Shown here one piece after another: positions 11,993-19,370 of a stretch of 19,370 nucleotides of DNA. The notes beneath the pieces are model-generated. The model did no database searches. It was not told where the DNA came from and saw nothing but the letters and a program-made list of their open reading frames with translations. Position numbers and translations under genes: made by a program. This stretch comes from DATCVR01 sp036566745 (GTDB lineage: Bacteria; Actinomycetota; Actinomycetes; Jiangellales; Jiangellaceae). Where the stretch lies: the NCBI GenBank assembly GCA_036566745.1, contig DATCVR010000098.1, forward strand, positions 1-19,370, given 5' to 3'. Every line of letters starts with the position of its first letter. Positions within the stretch are counted from its first letter, which is position 1.

Positions 11993-14923
11993 TCACGGGG
12001 TCGGCGTGGCCGCGCCCGCCTCGCCGGAGAGCTCCGCCGCGCGGTCGAGCGCCGCCTGGAGTCGGTCGAGCGCCTCGCCATAGTCGGTCCAGCGGCCCTC
12101 GGCCTGCGCCGCCTGGGCGTCGTCCCAGGCCTGCTGCGCATCGGCCACGGCGGCTGCGAGGTCGGTGGCCTGAGGCTCCGGAGTGTCCGGGGTGTCCGGC
12201 GGCGGTGTCTCGGTGCCGTCCGGCGGAGGCGTCTCGTCGACGATCGGGTTCTCTTCGGTCTCGGTGCCGGAGTCGCCCTGGAAGATCTGGTCGAGGGCGT
12301 CCTGCAACGTGTCGGAGTACCCGATCCGGTTGCCGAACTGGACGATGACCCGCCGCAGCAGCGGATAGGTCGCGTCGCCGCTGGCCCGCTCGACGTAGAC
12401 CGGCTGGACGTAGAGCAGCCCACCACCCACGGGCAGAGTCAGCAGGTTGCCGTTGACCGTGCTCGCGTCGCCCTGGCGCAGCAGCGAGAGCTCCTGGGCG
12501 ACCTCGGGATCGGTCTCGAAGTCGTTCGCCACCTGCCCAGGCCCGGAGATCTGCGTGTTGCCGGGCAGTCTCAAGATCTTCAGCTGGCCGTACTGGTCGC
12601 TGCGGGCATCGGCGTCGACGGCCATGAAGCCGGCCAGGTTCTGCCGGTTGCGGGGCACGTACGTGGTGGTCAGCGAGAACTGGCCGGAGTCCTCGCCGGG
12701 CATCTGGATCGTCTGGTAGTACGGCGGCTGGGCGCGCTCGCCGCTGGCCGTGGGGTCGTTCGGGACGATCCAGCGGTCCTGGCCGCCGTAGAACGTGGCC
12801 GGGCTGGTGACGTGGTACTGCTCGAGCAGCTTGCGCTGCATCTTGAACAGGTCCTCGGGGTAGCGCAGGTGGTTCATCAGCTCGTCGGAGATCTCCGAAC
12901 GCGGCTTGACGGTGTCGGGGAAGGCGTCCATCCACGTCTGGAGCACCGGGTCGTTCTCGTCCCAGGCGTAGAGCGTGACGGTGCCGTCGTAGGCGTCGAC
13001 CGTGGCCTTGACCGAGTTGCGGACGTAGTTGACGAAGTCCTGCGGCTGGGCCGCGACGGCGCTGCGCGCGGTGCGGGAGTCGCTGGTGGCCTCGGCGAGC
13101 GACACCCGCTGCGAGTACGGGAACGAGTCGAGCGTGGTGTACCCGTCGACGATCCACACGACCTTGCCCCCGACGACCGCCGGGAACGGGTTGCCGTCGA
13201 CGGTGAGCCACGGCGCGACCTTCTCGACCCGCTGCCGGGGCTCACGGTCGTACAGGATCTTCGAGTCGGAGTTGAGCCGGCTGGAGAGCAGGATGTTGCC
13301 CTCCTGGAACTTCGTCGCGTAGAGCAACTTGTTGAAGAACGAGCCCACCGGGACGCCGCCGTCGCCGGTGTAGGTGCTGTTGCGCTGCTCGCCGGTCTCG
13401 GGGTCCTCGGGGATGTCGAACTCGACCGGGTCGGCGCCCTCGGGCTGGCCCACGATGGAGTACTCGGGCGAGTGCTCACCGAAGTAGATGCGCGGCTCGT
13501 AGTCGCCCAGGAACCCCTCGGAGGGGATGTCCTCCTCCGACCACATCGGCGAACCGTCGGACTCGCGGGTGTTGCCGTAGGCGGCCACCACGCCGAACCC
13601 GTGGGTGTAGACGGTGTGTTCGTTGGCCCAGTTGCGCTGGGTCTCGGAGATGCCGTTGACGTCGATGTCGCGCACCGAGACCACCATGTCGCGGTCTTGG
13701 CCGTCGATCTCGTACCGGTCGATGTCGAGCGGGTCGGAGAAGGCGTAGAACCCGCGGACCTGCTGGAGCTGCTGGAACGCGGCCGGGATGACGTTGGGGT
13801 CCATCAACCGGATGCCGGGAACGGTGCCGGAGTCCTCGGCCAGCTGACCGGCCGACACTTGTGTGGTGGCGTCGTACTCCTCGACCTGGACGCCGTCGAT
13901 GCCGTACGCGGTGCGGGTGGCCTCGATGTTGCGCTCGATGTACGGCGCCTCGCGGTCCGGCTCACTGGGCCGCACCTGGAACTGCTGGACGATGAACGGC
14001 CAGAGCCCGCCCAGGAGCACCGCCGACAGCACGAGCAGCCCGGCACCGATGCCCGGCAGCGTCCAGTTGCGCCGCCAGAGGCTGATGAAGAACAGCGCGG
14101 CACAGATCAGCGCCACGAAGATCAGGATCGTCTTGGCCGGTAGCAGGGCGTTGATGTCGGTATACGAGGCGCCGGTGAAGAGCGAGTTGTCCTCGAGCAC
14201 CAGGCCGTAGCGGTCCATCCAGTAGGCGACGGCCTTGAGCAGGATGAACAGCCCGATGAGCACCGAGAGGTGGGCCGTGGCGCCTCGGCTGACCTTCTCG
14301 CCCTGGGTCTGCAGCCGCAGCCCGCCGTAGACGTAGTGGGTGACCGCGGCGACGATCAGTCCGAGTACGACCACCGCGAACCCGAAGCTCAGGACGTAGC
14401 GCCACCACGGGTAGTCGAAGGCGAAGAAGCCGATGTCGGTGCTGAACTGCTCGTCCTTCTGGCCGAAGTCGCCGCCGTTGCGCCACAGGAGGAACGTCTG
14501 CCACTGCGAGGCCGCGCTGGCCCCGGCCATGATGCCCAGCAGGACGGCGGCCACCGCCACTACCCACTGGCGCACCGGGTCGATGGCCTCGCGGTAGCGG
14601 TCGAGGCTCTGCTGCTCGACGCTCATCGGCCGGTAGCTCGGGCGCAGCCGGTACGCCAGCAACCCGTTGACGATCACCGACAACGCCATGACCAGGCCGA
14701 AGACGAGGAACAGCCCGACCCGGGTGAACAGCTGGGTGGTGAACACCTTGGTGAAGTCGACCGACTGGAACCACAGCCGATCGGTCCAGAACGTCACCAG
14801 GAGCAGGTACAAGATGACCAGCACGCCCAGCACGACCAGCGTGGGCACCAGCGCCCGAGGTCGGCGATTCGGGCCGTTGCCACCGAAAGATCCGCCGGTG
14901 GGGCGCGGGATGTCCTGGCTCAC
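11993..14923 (-). CDS. UPF0182 (COG1615) family large membrane protein
   Basis: A 976-residue protein, the usual length for the family, which is conserved in actinobacteria and has no established function. The N-terminal third has about seven transmembrane helices (first LVPTLVVLGVLVILYLLLV; last at about 290-315). A large extracytoplasmic region of roughly 550 residues follows, with family-typical stretches such as PYIERNIEATRTAYGID, HGFGVVAAYGN, PRIYFGE and YPEDLFKMQRKLLEQYHV. The C terminus has a Pro/Thr/Glu-rich linker and an Ala-rich helix (LAAAVADAQQAWDDAQAAQ), then a short Pro/Thr tail. Start is GTG at 14923, with TAGTTT 7 nt upstream and no Shine-Dalgarno, so a leaderless mRNA is likely. 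It is divergent from the PPA1309-type gene across 104 bp. Confidence 0.95.
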   Translation of the reverse strand: MSQDIPRPTGGSFGGNGPNRRPRALVPTLVVLGVLVILYLLLVTFWTDRLWFQSVDFTKVFTTQLFTRVGLFLVFGLVMALSVIVNGLLAYRLRPSYRPMSVEQQSLDRYREAIDPVRQWVVAVAAVLLGIMAGASAASQWQTFLLWRNGGDFGQKDEQFSTDIGFFAFDYPWWRYVLSFGFAVVVLGLIVAAVTHYVYGGLRLQTQGEKVSRGATAHLSVLIGLFILLKAVAYWMDRYGLVLEDNSLFTGASYTDINALLPAKTILIFVALICAALFFISLWRRNWTLPGIGAGLLVLSAVLLGGLWPFIVQQFQVRPSEPDREAPYIERNIEATRTAYGIDGVQVEEYDATTQVSAGQLAEDSGTVPGIRLMDPNVIPAAFQQLQQVRGFYAFSDPLDIDRYEIDGQDRDMVVSVRDIDVNGISETQRNWANEHTVYTHGFGVVAAYGNTRESDGSPMWSEEDIPSEGFLGDYEPRIYFGEHSPEYSIVGQPEGADPVEFDIPEDPETGEQRNSTYTGDGGVPVGSFFNKLLYATKFQEGNILLSSRLNSDSKILYDREPRQRVEKVAPWLTVDGNPFPAVVGGKVVWIVDGYTTLDSFPYSQRVSLAEATSDSRTARSAVAAQPQDFVNYVRNSVKATVDAYDGTVTLYAWDENDPVLQTWMDAFPDTVKPRSEISDELMNHLRYPEDLFKMQRKLLEQYHVTSPATFYGGQDRWIVPNDPTASGERAQPPYYQTIQMPGEDSGQFSLTTTYVPRNRQNLAGFMAVDADARSDQYGQLKILRLPGNTQISGPGQVANDFETDPEVAQELSLLRQGDASTVNGNLLTLPVGGGLLYVQPVYVERASGDATYPLLRRVIVQFGNRIGYSDTLQDALDQIFQGDSGTETEENPIVDETPPPDGTETPPPDTPDTPEPQATDLAAAVADAQQAWDDAQAAQAEGRWTDYGEALDRLQAALDRAAELSGEAGAATPTP

Positions 14924-14930
14924 CCACCCG

Positions 14931-14936
14931 AAACTA
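14931..14936 (-). promoter_or_regulatory. -10 element of a leaderless promoter
   Basis: TAGTTT on the minus strand, 7 nt before the GTG start of the UPF0182 gene, same spacing as upstream of the genes at 9365 and 11452. Confidence 0.5.
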
Positions 14937-15027
14937 TCTCACCGGGTCCCGTGGTTCCCGTTCCGCCCACACCGCGCCCGAGACGAGACCATGTCGTGAC
15001 CGACGCGCGGCATGCGACGATGCTGGC

Positions 15028-15576
15028 ATGGGCCCGGAAGACACCACACCGATCACTGACAACGCCCCGTCCCCGCTCACGCGCGCGATCGCCGAGATCG
15101 AGGCACACGTGCGCGAGGACGGCTGGGACCAACCGCCCCGGCTCTACGCCCTGGCCGCCACCACCGACCTGGTCAACCGCGAGCCGGGCCTGGCCGGCGA
15201 GCTCGGCGTCGACCTCGACGACCTCCCGCCGGGGTCGCTGACCCCGATCGAGCAGGAGATCGGCGAGCAGTCGATCGACGACCTCCTGTCCACGATCAGC
15301 TGGCCCGAGACGGTCGACGGCTGTGCGCTCGCCCTCGAGCGGATTGTCCTTCCGCCCGGCGCCGAGGAGGACATGCCCGACGACAGCCTCTCCGCGAACG
15401 ACTGGGCCGCACGTCATCCCGCCCGCGCTGATGTCCGCGTGGTGGTGGGGGTCCTGCGCGACGGCCGCCGCACGTCGGTGTTGCGGATCCGTGGGCACGA
15501 GGACGACACCGACCTGATCCGCGGCGCCGAACTCTCCCCCGAGCTCGGCGACGCGCTGGCCAGCACGTTCATCTGA
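15028..15576 (+). CDS. PPA1309 family protein
   Basis: A 182-residue soluble protein of the actinobacterial PPA1309 family, function unknown. Recognisable segments: LTRAIAEIEAHVREDGWDQPPRLYAL near the N terminus (an aromatic/Pro-rich helix end), TPIEQE, the ISWPETVDGCALALERIVLPP core, and LRDGRRTSVLRIRGHEDD in the C-terminal third. Members usually sit beside UPF0182 and YlbL-type genes, as here. Start at the ATG at 15028; no strong Shine-Dalgarno, and a weak GACGAT lies 6 nt upstream. It is convergent with the YlbL gene across a hairpin. Confidence 0.88.
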   Translation: MGPEDTTPITDNAPSPLTRAIAEIEAHVREDGWDQPPRLYALAATTDLVNREPGLAGELGVDLDDLPPGSLTPIEQEIGEQSIDDLLSTISWPETVDGCALALERIVLPPGAEEDMPDDSLSANDWAARHPARADVRVVVGVLRDGRRTSVLRIRGHEDDTDLIRGAELSPELGDALASTFI

Positions 15577-15590
15577 TCGGCCGGCCGGTC

Positions 15591-15628
15591 GGCGGCTCGG
15601 CGCTGGGCCGGCGGCTCGGCGCTGGGCC
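15591..15628. repeat. 19-bp perfect tandem repeat
   Basis: Two abutting identical copies of ggcggctcggcgctgggcc (15591-15609 and 15610-15628), just after the PPA1309 gene. The second copy supplies the left arm of the hairpin at 15610-15647. Confidence 0.8.
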
Positions 15629-15647
15629 GATGTCGCGCTGAGCCGCC
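15610..15647. terminator. Bidirectional terminator between PPA1309 and YlbL genes
   Basis: A 13-bp stem (ggcggctcggcgc against gcgctgagccgcc) with one G-U pair in the plus-strand RNA and a 12-nt loop, placed between two convergent genes. Confidence 0.65.
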
Positions 15648-15659
15648 GTTCGGGAGGGG

Positions 15660-16712
15660 TCAGTCGGTGGGGCAGGTCGGGAGGTCGTCGACGTCGCCGG
15701 CGGTGAATCCCTCGACGGCGGCGATCGCGTCGTCGAGGGTCTCGATCGGCACCACCCGCATGTCGCGGTTGTGGGCCCCGGACGCCTCGCCGCAGTTGTC
15801 GATCGGCGCAAGGAACAGCTCGGCGCCCTCGGCGGACGCAGCGGCGATCTTCTGCGCGATACCGCCGATGGGCCCGACCTCGCCCTCAGGGGTGATCTCG
15901 CCGGTGCCGGCGATGTGCTCGCCCTCGAGCAGCTCGCCCGGCGTCATCGTGTCGTAGATCGCCAGCGCGAAGATCATTCCCGCGCTGGGCCCGCCGATGC
16001 GCTCGTCGATGCCGATGGTGATGTCGACCGGCAGGTCGAATCCCTCGGCGGGGGTGAAGCCGACCAGCGCGCGTCCGTCGTCCTCGGCCGCGGTAGTGGT
16101 GATCGTCTGGCTGAGCTGCTCGCCGTCGCGGTCGACGACGATGACGACCTCCTCGCCCGGCTCGTGGGCGGTCACGGCGTCGACGACGTCCTGGGGCGTG
16201 ACGACCGCGCTGCCGTCGATCGAGACCACGACGTCACCGGGTTCGAGGACGCCGTCGGCCGGTGCGTCGTCGAGCACGCCGTCGACCACGACCTTGGCGG
16301 GGACGTCGTAGCCCAGCTCGCGCAACGCGGCGACCTTGGCGTTCTCCTGCGAGCGGGCCAGCATCTGCTGGTTCTCGGCCCGCGACTGCTCAGCGGTGGT
16401 GCCCTCGGGATAGACGATGTCGCGCGGGATGACGGCGCGGTCCGGGTCGGCCCAGGCACGCAGCGCCGTGACGATGTCGAGCTTCGCGTCGGCGGGCGTG
16501 ACACCGACCGTGGTGAGGTCGAGCCGGCCGTCGGTGGGGAACACCTCGGCACCCTCGATCTGCACCACGGGGTGGCCGTCCCACTCGCCCAGGGTGTCCT
16601 CGACCGGGCCGGGTGAGTACACGACATAGGGAACCGGGAGCAGCGACGCCACCGCGACGAGCGCGACGATCACGAAGCCTGCGACGGCCAGGGTGACGGA
16701 ACGGCGGGTCAT
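15660..16712 (-). CDS. YlbL-type PDZ / Lon-like serine protease
   Basis: A 350-residue membrane-anchored protease. One N-terminal transmembrane helix (about 8-27, VTLAVAGFVIVALVAVASLL) is followed by the family signature PYVVYSPGPVEDTLG. A PDZ domain spans about 140-215 (GVLEPGDVVVSIDGSAVVTPQD). The C-terminal Lon-like domain carries the catalytic Ser in GGPSAGMIFAL and the Lys in GGIAQKIAAA, a complete Ser-Lys dyad. It is expected to cleave extracytoplasmic substrates; natural targets in actinobacteria are not established. Two cysteines near the end (NCGEAS and LPTCPTD) could pair. Start is the ATG at 16712; GAGGA lies about 12 nt upstream, further than ideal. Its stop faces the PPA1309 gene. 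Confidence 0.95.
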   Translation of the reverse strand: MTRRSVTLAVAGFVIVALVAVASLLPVPYVVYSPGPVEDTLGEWDGHPVVQIEGAEVFPTDGRLDLTTVGVTPADAKLDIVTALRAWADPDRAVIPRDIVYPEGTTAEQSRAENQQMLARSQENAKVAALRELGYDVPAKVVVDGVLDDAPADGVLEPGDVVVSIDGSAVVTPQDVVDAVTAHEPGEEVVIVVDRDGEQLSQTITTTAAEDDGRALVGFTPAEGFDLPVDITIGIDERIGGPSAGMIFALAIYDTMTPGELLEGEHIAGTGEITPEGEVGPIGGIAQKIAAASAEGAELFLAPIDNCGEASGAHNRDMRVVPIETLDDAIAAVEGFTAGDVDDLPTCPTD

Positions 16713-16840
16713 GGGGGGCGTGGGTCCTCACGTGTCGCGAATGAACATCGACCAGGGTACGTGCACGTGCCGTCGATCCGTGGATCCGGACTGGTGAGCC
16801 GGCTCGGCGACCAGGCCGGACGAGAGCCGAACGGCGCCGG

Positions 16841-17290
16841 TCAGGGCGCGCCGACCCACTCCTCGGTGCCGTCGCCGAAGCGTTGGTGCTTCCAGATCGG
16901 TACCTCGCGCTTGAGGTCGTCGATGAGCCGGCGGCAGGCCTCGAACGCCTCGCCGCGGTGGGGCGCCGAGGCGGCCACCACCACGGCGAGGTCGCCGACG
17001 GCGAGGTCGCCGACGCGGTGCACGGCGGCCAGCGCGGTGATCTCGACCTCGGCGGCCACCCGCTCGGCGACCTCGCGCAGCAGCCGCTCGACCGACGGAT
17101 GGGCCTCGTAGCCCAGGCCCGTGACGGCCTTGTCCTGGTCGAGGTCGCGCACCGAGCCGACGAAGACACAGGTGCCCCCGGCCGCGGGATCGGCGACCGC
17201 CGCGAGGACGGCGTCGACGGACAGCGGCTCCTCCTGGACGGCGAGCAGCCGCACGGTGGCCGCGGTGTCGACGCCGGGGCGGGTGTCCAC
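16841..17290 (-). CDS. moaE: Molybdopterin synthase catalytic subunit MoaE
   Basis: A 149-residue protein, the large subunit of molybdopterin synthase, which with the thiocarboxylated small subunit MoaD converts cyclic pyranopterin monophosphate to molybdopterin. Visible family marks: CVFVGSVRDLDQDKAVTGLGYEAHPSVE, the HRVGDLAVGDLAVVV strand, and the active-site stretch HRGEAFEACRRLIDDLKREVPIWKHQ with conserved Lys residues before and after PIW. Start is the GTG at 17290, two bases after the stop of the SDR gene, with GAGG about 7 nt upstream inside that gene, so the two are probably cotranscribed and coupled. No moaD or other cofactor gene is in the window. Confidence 0.95.
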   Translation of the reverse strand: MDTRPGVDTAATVRLLAVQEEPLSVDAVLAAVADPAAGGTCVFVGSVRDLDQDKAVTGLGYEAHPSVERLLREVAERVAAEVEITALAAVHRVGDLAVGDLAVVVAASAPHRGEAFEACRRLIDDLKREVPIWKHQRFGDGTEEWVGAP

Positions 17291-17292
17291 GG

Positions 17293-18402
17293 TCAGCCTC
17301 GCTTCCGGCGCCGGGCCTTGCGCACGACCACCGCCGTGCCCAGGATCGCGACCGTGGCTCCGGCCGCGCCGAGGGTGGCCGCGGTGGCGGTCTCGCGTCG
17401 GCCGATGCGGCGCGACGCGAGCGCGTGCCGGCCGCTGACCTCGTCCATCAGCGACTTCAGGGCACCGGCGTTGTCGTATTCGGCATGCCAGCCGGCCTTG
17501 GTCAGCCGGGTGGCCGAGACGACCCACGGGCGGGTGACGTAGTGCAGCTCGCTGGCCGGCGCGGGAGTGACGCCGAGGCGATGAAGCCGCTGGGCGGTGC
17601 CGAAGGCGAACGAGGCAGGCAGCTCGATGCGGGCCTTGCCGGAGATGGTCTCGACGGTCTGCTGGTCGAGGTGGCCCTCGCTGGCCACCGTCAGCGGCCC
17701 GTCGAGGTCGTTGACCACCGCGAACTCCAGCGCCGAGGCGAGGTCGTCGACGTGGCAGAACTGCCAGGCCGGCACACTGCCCCGGACCACGAGCAGTCGT
17801 GGGGCCTCGAAGTGGCGGGTGAGGACGGTGTCGACGCCGGGCCCCACGACCGTGGCCGGGCGCACCACCGTGACGGCGGTGCCGGAGTGGGATCGCGGCG
17901 CCCGGGCGCACAGCGCCTCGACCTCGAGGAGGTCGCTGACGATCGCGCCGTCGGGCTCGGCGGACAGAGCGGCGTCCTCGTCGAGCGGGATCGGGTTGTC
18001 CGGCGAGGCTCCGTAGACCATCGCGCTGGTGACGACGATCACCCGGCGCACACCAGCCGCCGCCGAGGCGGTCACGACGGTCTGGGTGCCGCGGACGTTG
18101 CGGCGGGACCGCTCGGCGGTGTCCTCGGTGACGCCCACGTCGATGCCGGTGTGGACGACGACGTCGCAGCCCTCGAAGGCCGAGACGATGGCTGGGTCGG
18201 TGAGGTCGAGAACGCGCCAGGTGACGCCGTCGACGTCGCCGCGGGCGTCGTCGATCGCCACCACCTCCTGCACGCCGGCCGAGGCCGCCAGGCGCTGCGC
18301 GAGCAGGCGCCCGGCACCGGCGGCCGCGCCGGTGACTGCGACCACCAGCCCGTCCTTGCGACCGTTGCGCCGAGCGCGAACCCGACGCGGCTGCTGACCC
18401 AC
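17293..18402 (-). CDS. Atypical extended SDR (NAD-dependent epimerase-like) with C-terminal membrane anchor
   Basis: A 369-residue protein with a Rossmann fold. The dinucleotide motif is VAVTGAAAGAGRLLAQRL (TGxxxGxG), followed by VVAIDDARG and the strand DVVVHTG. The segment VIVVTSAMVYGASPDNPIPLDE is typical of epimerase-like SDRs, but the catalytic Tyr-x-x-x-Lys helix reads AIVSDLLEVEAL, lacking both residues, so catalysis of the usual kind is unlikely. The C terminus is a hydrophobic helix (AATLGAAGATVAILGTAVVV) and a basic tail (RKARRRKRG), suggesting tail anchoring. Start: GTG at 18402 has AGGAGGG 6 nt upstream. An ATG at 18435 has AAGGAG and would add 11 residues, but leaves only 42 bp to the divergent gene. 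Function unknown. Confidence 0.85.
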   Translation of the reverse strand: MGQQPRRVRARRNGRKDGLVVAVTGAAAGAGRLLAQRLAASAGVQEVVAIDDARGDVDGVTWRVLDLTDPAIVSAFEGCDVVVHTGIDVGVTEDTAERSRRNVRGTQTVVTASAAAGVRRVIVVTSAMVYGASPDNPIPLDEDAALSAEPDGAIVSDLLEVEALCARAPRSHSGTAVTVVRPATVVGPGVDTVLTRHFEAPRLLVVRGSVPAWQFCHVDDLASALEFAVVNDLDGPLTVASEGHLDQQTVETISGKARIELPASFAFGTAQRLHRLGVTPAPASELHYVTRPWVVSATRLTKAGWHAEYDNAGALKSLMDEVSGRHALASRRIGRRETATAATLGAAGATVAILGTAVVVRKARRRKRG

Positions 18403-18477
18403 GAATGACCCTCCTGCGGTTACCGTGGAACGCATGAGGCGCTCCTTACCGCTTCCCATCCTGCCTGAGGCCCCGTG

Positions 18478-19370
18478 ATGAGTGACGTCCCGTTCGGTTT
18501 CGGTCGTGAAGACTCCGACGACGATCTCCCCGAGCAGCGCTCCGGCGAGGGTGGTGGCTCCCAGCAGCCACCCGGCCCGGACGACCCGCTGGCGGGCCTG
18601 TTCGGCATGCTCAGCGGCGGCGCCCAGGGCGGCGCCGATCTCGGTCAGATGTTCCAGCAGCTCGGCCAGATGCTGTCGTGGTCCGGCGGCCCGGTGAACT
18701 GGGACCTCGCCAACCAGTCGGCGCGCCAGGTCGTGGCGGCCTCGGGCGACCGTTCGGTCAGCGCGTCCGAGCGGCGCGACGTCGACGAGGCGTTCCGGCT
18801 GGCCGACACCTGGCTCGACGGCGCCACCTCGTTCCCCGCCACCGGTGGGTCGGCGCGCACGTGGAGCCGGGCCGAGTGGGTCGAGGGCACCCAGGCCGCG
18901 TGGCGCGGGCTGGTCGAGCCGGTCGCCGCGCGGGTCTCCGAGGCCATGAGCAAGGCGCTGCCCGCCGAGATGGCCGAGGCGGCCGGTCCGCTGGTCAACA
19001 TGCTCCAGCAGGTCGGCGTCTCGATGTGGGGCGCCCAGGTCGGCCAGAGCATCGGCACGCTGGCCGGCGAGGTCCTCGGGGCCACCGACATCGGCGTCCC
19101 GCTGGCCGAGGGGCATCCGGCGCTGTTGCCGGCGAACCTGCGGGCCTTCGGCGAAGGGCTGGGGGTCGACGCCCGCGACGTCACCCTCTACGTCGCGTTG
19201 CGCGAGGCCGCCTACGTGCGCCTCTACGCCCACGCGCCGTGGCTGCGCTCCCACATCACCTCGCTGGTCGAGGAGTACGCCCGGCACGTCGAGGTCGACA
19301 CCGGCGCGATCGAGTCCAAGCTGCGCGACATCGACCCGTCCAACCCCGAGGCGCTGCAGGCCGCGCTCGA
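18478..19370 (+). CDS. Zinc-dependent metalloprotease-like protein (DUF2342 family), 3' end missing
   Basis: Open to the window end; 297 residues are visible. The N terminus is low complexity (Gly/Gln/Asp-rich, SGEGGGSQQPPGPDDPLAGLF). Family-typical blocks follow: GPVNWDLANQSARQV at about 74-88, ERRDVDEAFRLADTWLD, SRAEWVEGTQAAWRGLVEPVA, and the GQSIGTLAGEVLGATDIGVPL region near 180-200. The stretch DVTLYVALREAAYVRLYAHAPWLR aligns with the HExxH-bearing helix of related proteins, but here reads RExxY, so the metal site may be degenerate. Start: ATG at 18478 with GAGG 7 nt upstream; a GTG one codon earlier is possible. It is divergent from the SDR gene. The protein is probably cytosolic and its substrate is unknown. 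Confidence 0.88.
   Translation, partial: MSDVPFGFGREDSDDDLPEQRSGEGGGSQQPPGPDDPLAGLFGMLSGGAQGGADLGQMFQQLGQMLSWSGGPVNWDLANQSARQVVAASGDRSVSASERRDVDEAFRLADTWLDGATSFPATGGSARTWSRAEWVEGTQAAWRGLVEPVAARVSEAMSKALPAEMAEAAGPLVNMLQQVGVSMWGAQVGQSIGTLAGEVLGATDIGVPLAEGHPALLPANLRAFGEGLGVDARDVTLYVALREAAYVRLYAHAPWLRSHITSLVEEYARHVEVDTGAIESKLRDIDPSNPEALQAAL

Noticed and set aside
11798..14143. A 781-codon open frame on the plus strand
   Set aside because: It is antisense to the UPF0182 gene, whose protein has clear membrane helices and family segments. The plus-strand translation is Arg/Val/Gly/Asp-rich low complexity, typical of a shadow frame in GC-rich DNA.
18436..19287. Upstream extension of the SDR reading frame to 19287
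   Set aside because: It is antisense to the metalloprotease-like gene and composed of Arg/Gly/Leu-rich nonsense; SDR similarity starts only after 18402.
1..19370. CRISPR array, toxin-antitoxin pair, restriction-modification or riboswitch
   Set aside because: No regularly spaced repeats, no recognisable defence gene families and no known riboswitch-like structure seen by eye.

Overview
This is a GC-rich actinobacterial chromosome segment. The right half (about 11.2-19.4 kb) is a conserved actinobacterial backbone: initiator tRNA, a GNAT acetyltransferase, a UPF0182 membrane protein, a PPA1309-type protein, a YlbL-type PDZ/Lon protease, MoaE, an atypical SDR and a DUF2342-type metalloprotease-like protein. 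PPA1309 next to UPF0182 and YlbL suggests Propionibacteriales, perhaps Nocardioidaceae. This is inferred from gene content only.

The left half (about 1-11.2 kb) is accessory DNA. It is punctuated by three partial copies of the 3' half of the initiator tRNA gene, at 1033-1073, 4991-5034 and 9809-9853. The intact tRNA-fMet lies at 11247-11323 on the minus strand. Each copy keeps the flanking GC-rich terminator hairpin, and two share a 22-bp arm beyond the anticodon. This is the expected footprint of elements inserted one behind another into the tRNA. No integrase is visible, so the three intervals (C 1074-4990, B 5035-9808, A 9854-11246) look like cis-mobilizable or relic islets.

Islet C carries a RibD_C/dihydrofolate-reductase-like protein, an unusual HIT-domain protein with a long helical tail, and a three-gene envelope operon (helical membrane protein, Holin-X, DUF3618). 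A GTTT-N15-GGGTAC promoter precedes that operon and matches the SigB/SigF general-stress consensus. The operon ends at a tRNA-linked hairpin.

Islet B carries a divergent pair of unknown genes with only 15 bp between their start codons, a second RibD_C protein, and a VOC/HxlR operon in which both genes carry a frameshift. That operon still has a well-formed double operator/promoter. Islet B also holds a pterin-dehydratase-like/VOC fusion that lacks the usual catalytic histidines. Islet A carries a single alpha/beta hydrolase. An epoxide hydrolase, cut by the window start, lies to the left of the first tRNA remnant.

In the backbone, UPF0182 and PPA1309 are transcribed divergently. PPA1309 and YlbL converge on a strong hairpin. 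The SDR and MoaE genes are nearly contiguous on the minus strand. The metalloprotease-like gene diverges from the SDR and runs off the right edge. Several genes (PCD-VOC fusion, GNAT, UPF0182) have a -10-like hexamer exactly 7 nt before the start codon and no Shine-Dalgarno sequence, suggesting leaderless mRNAs.
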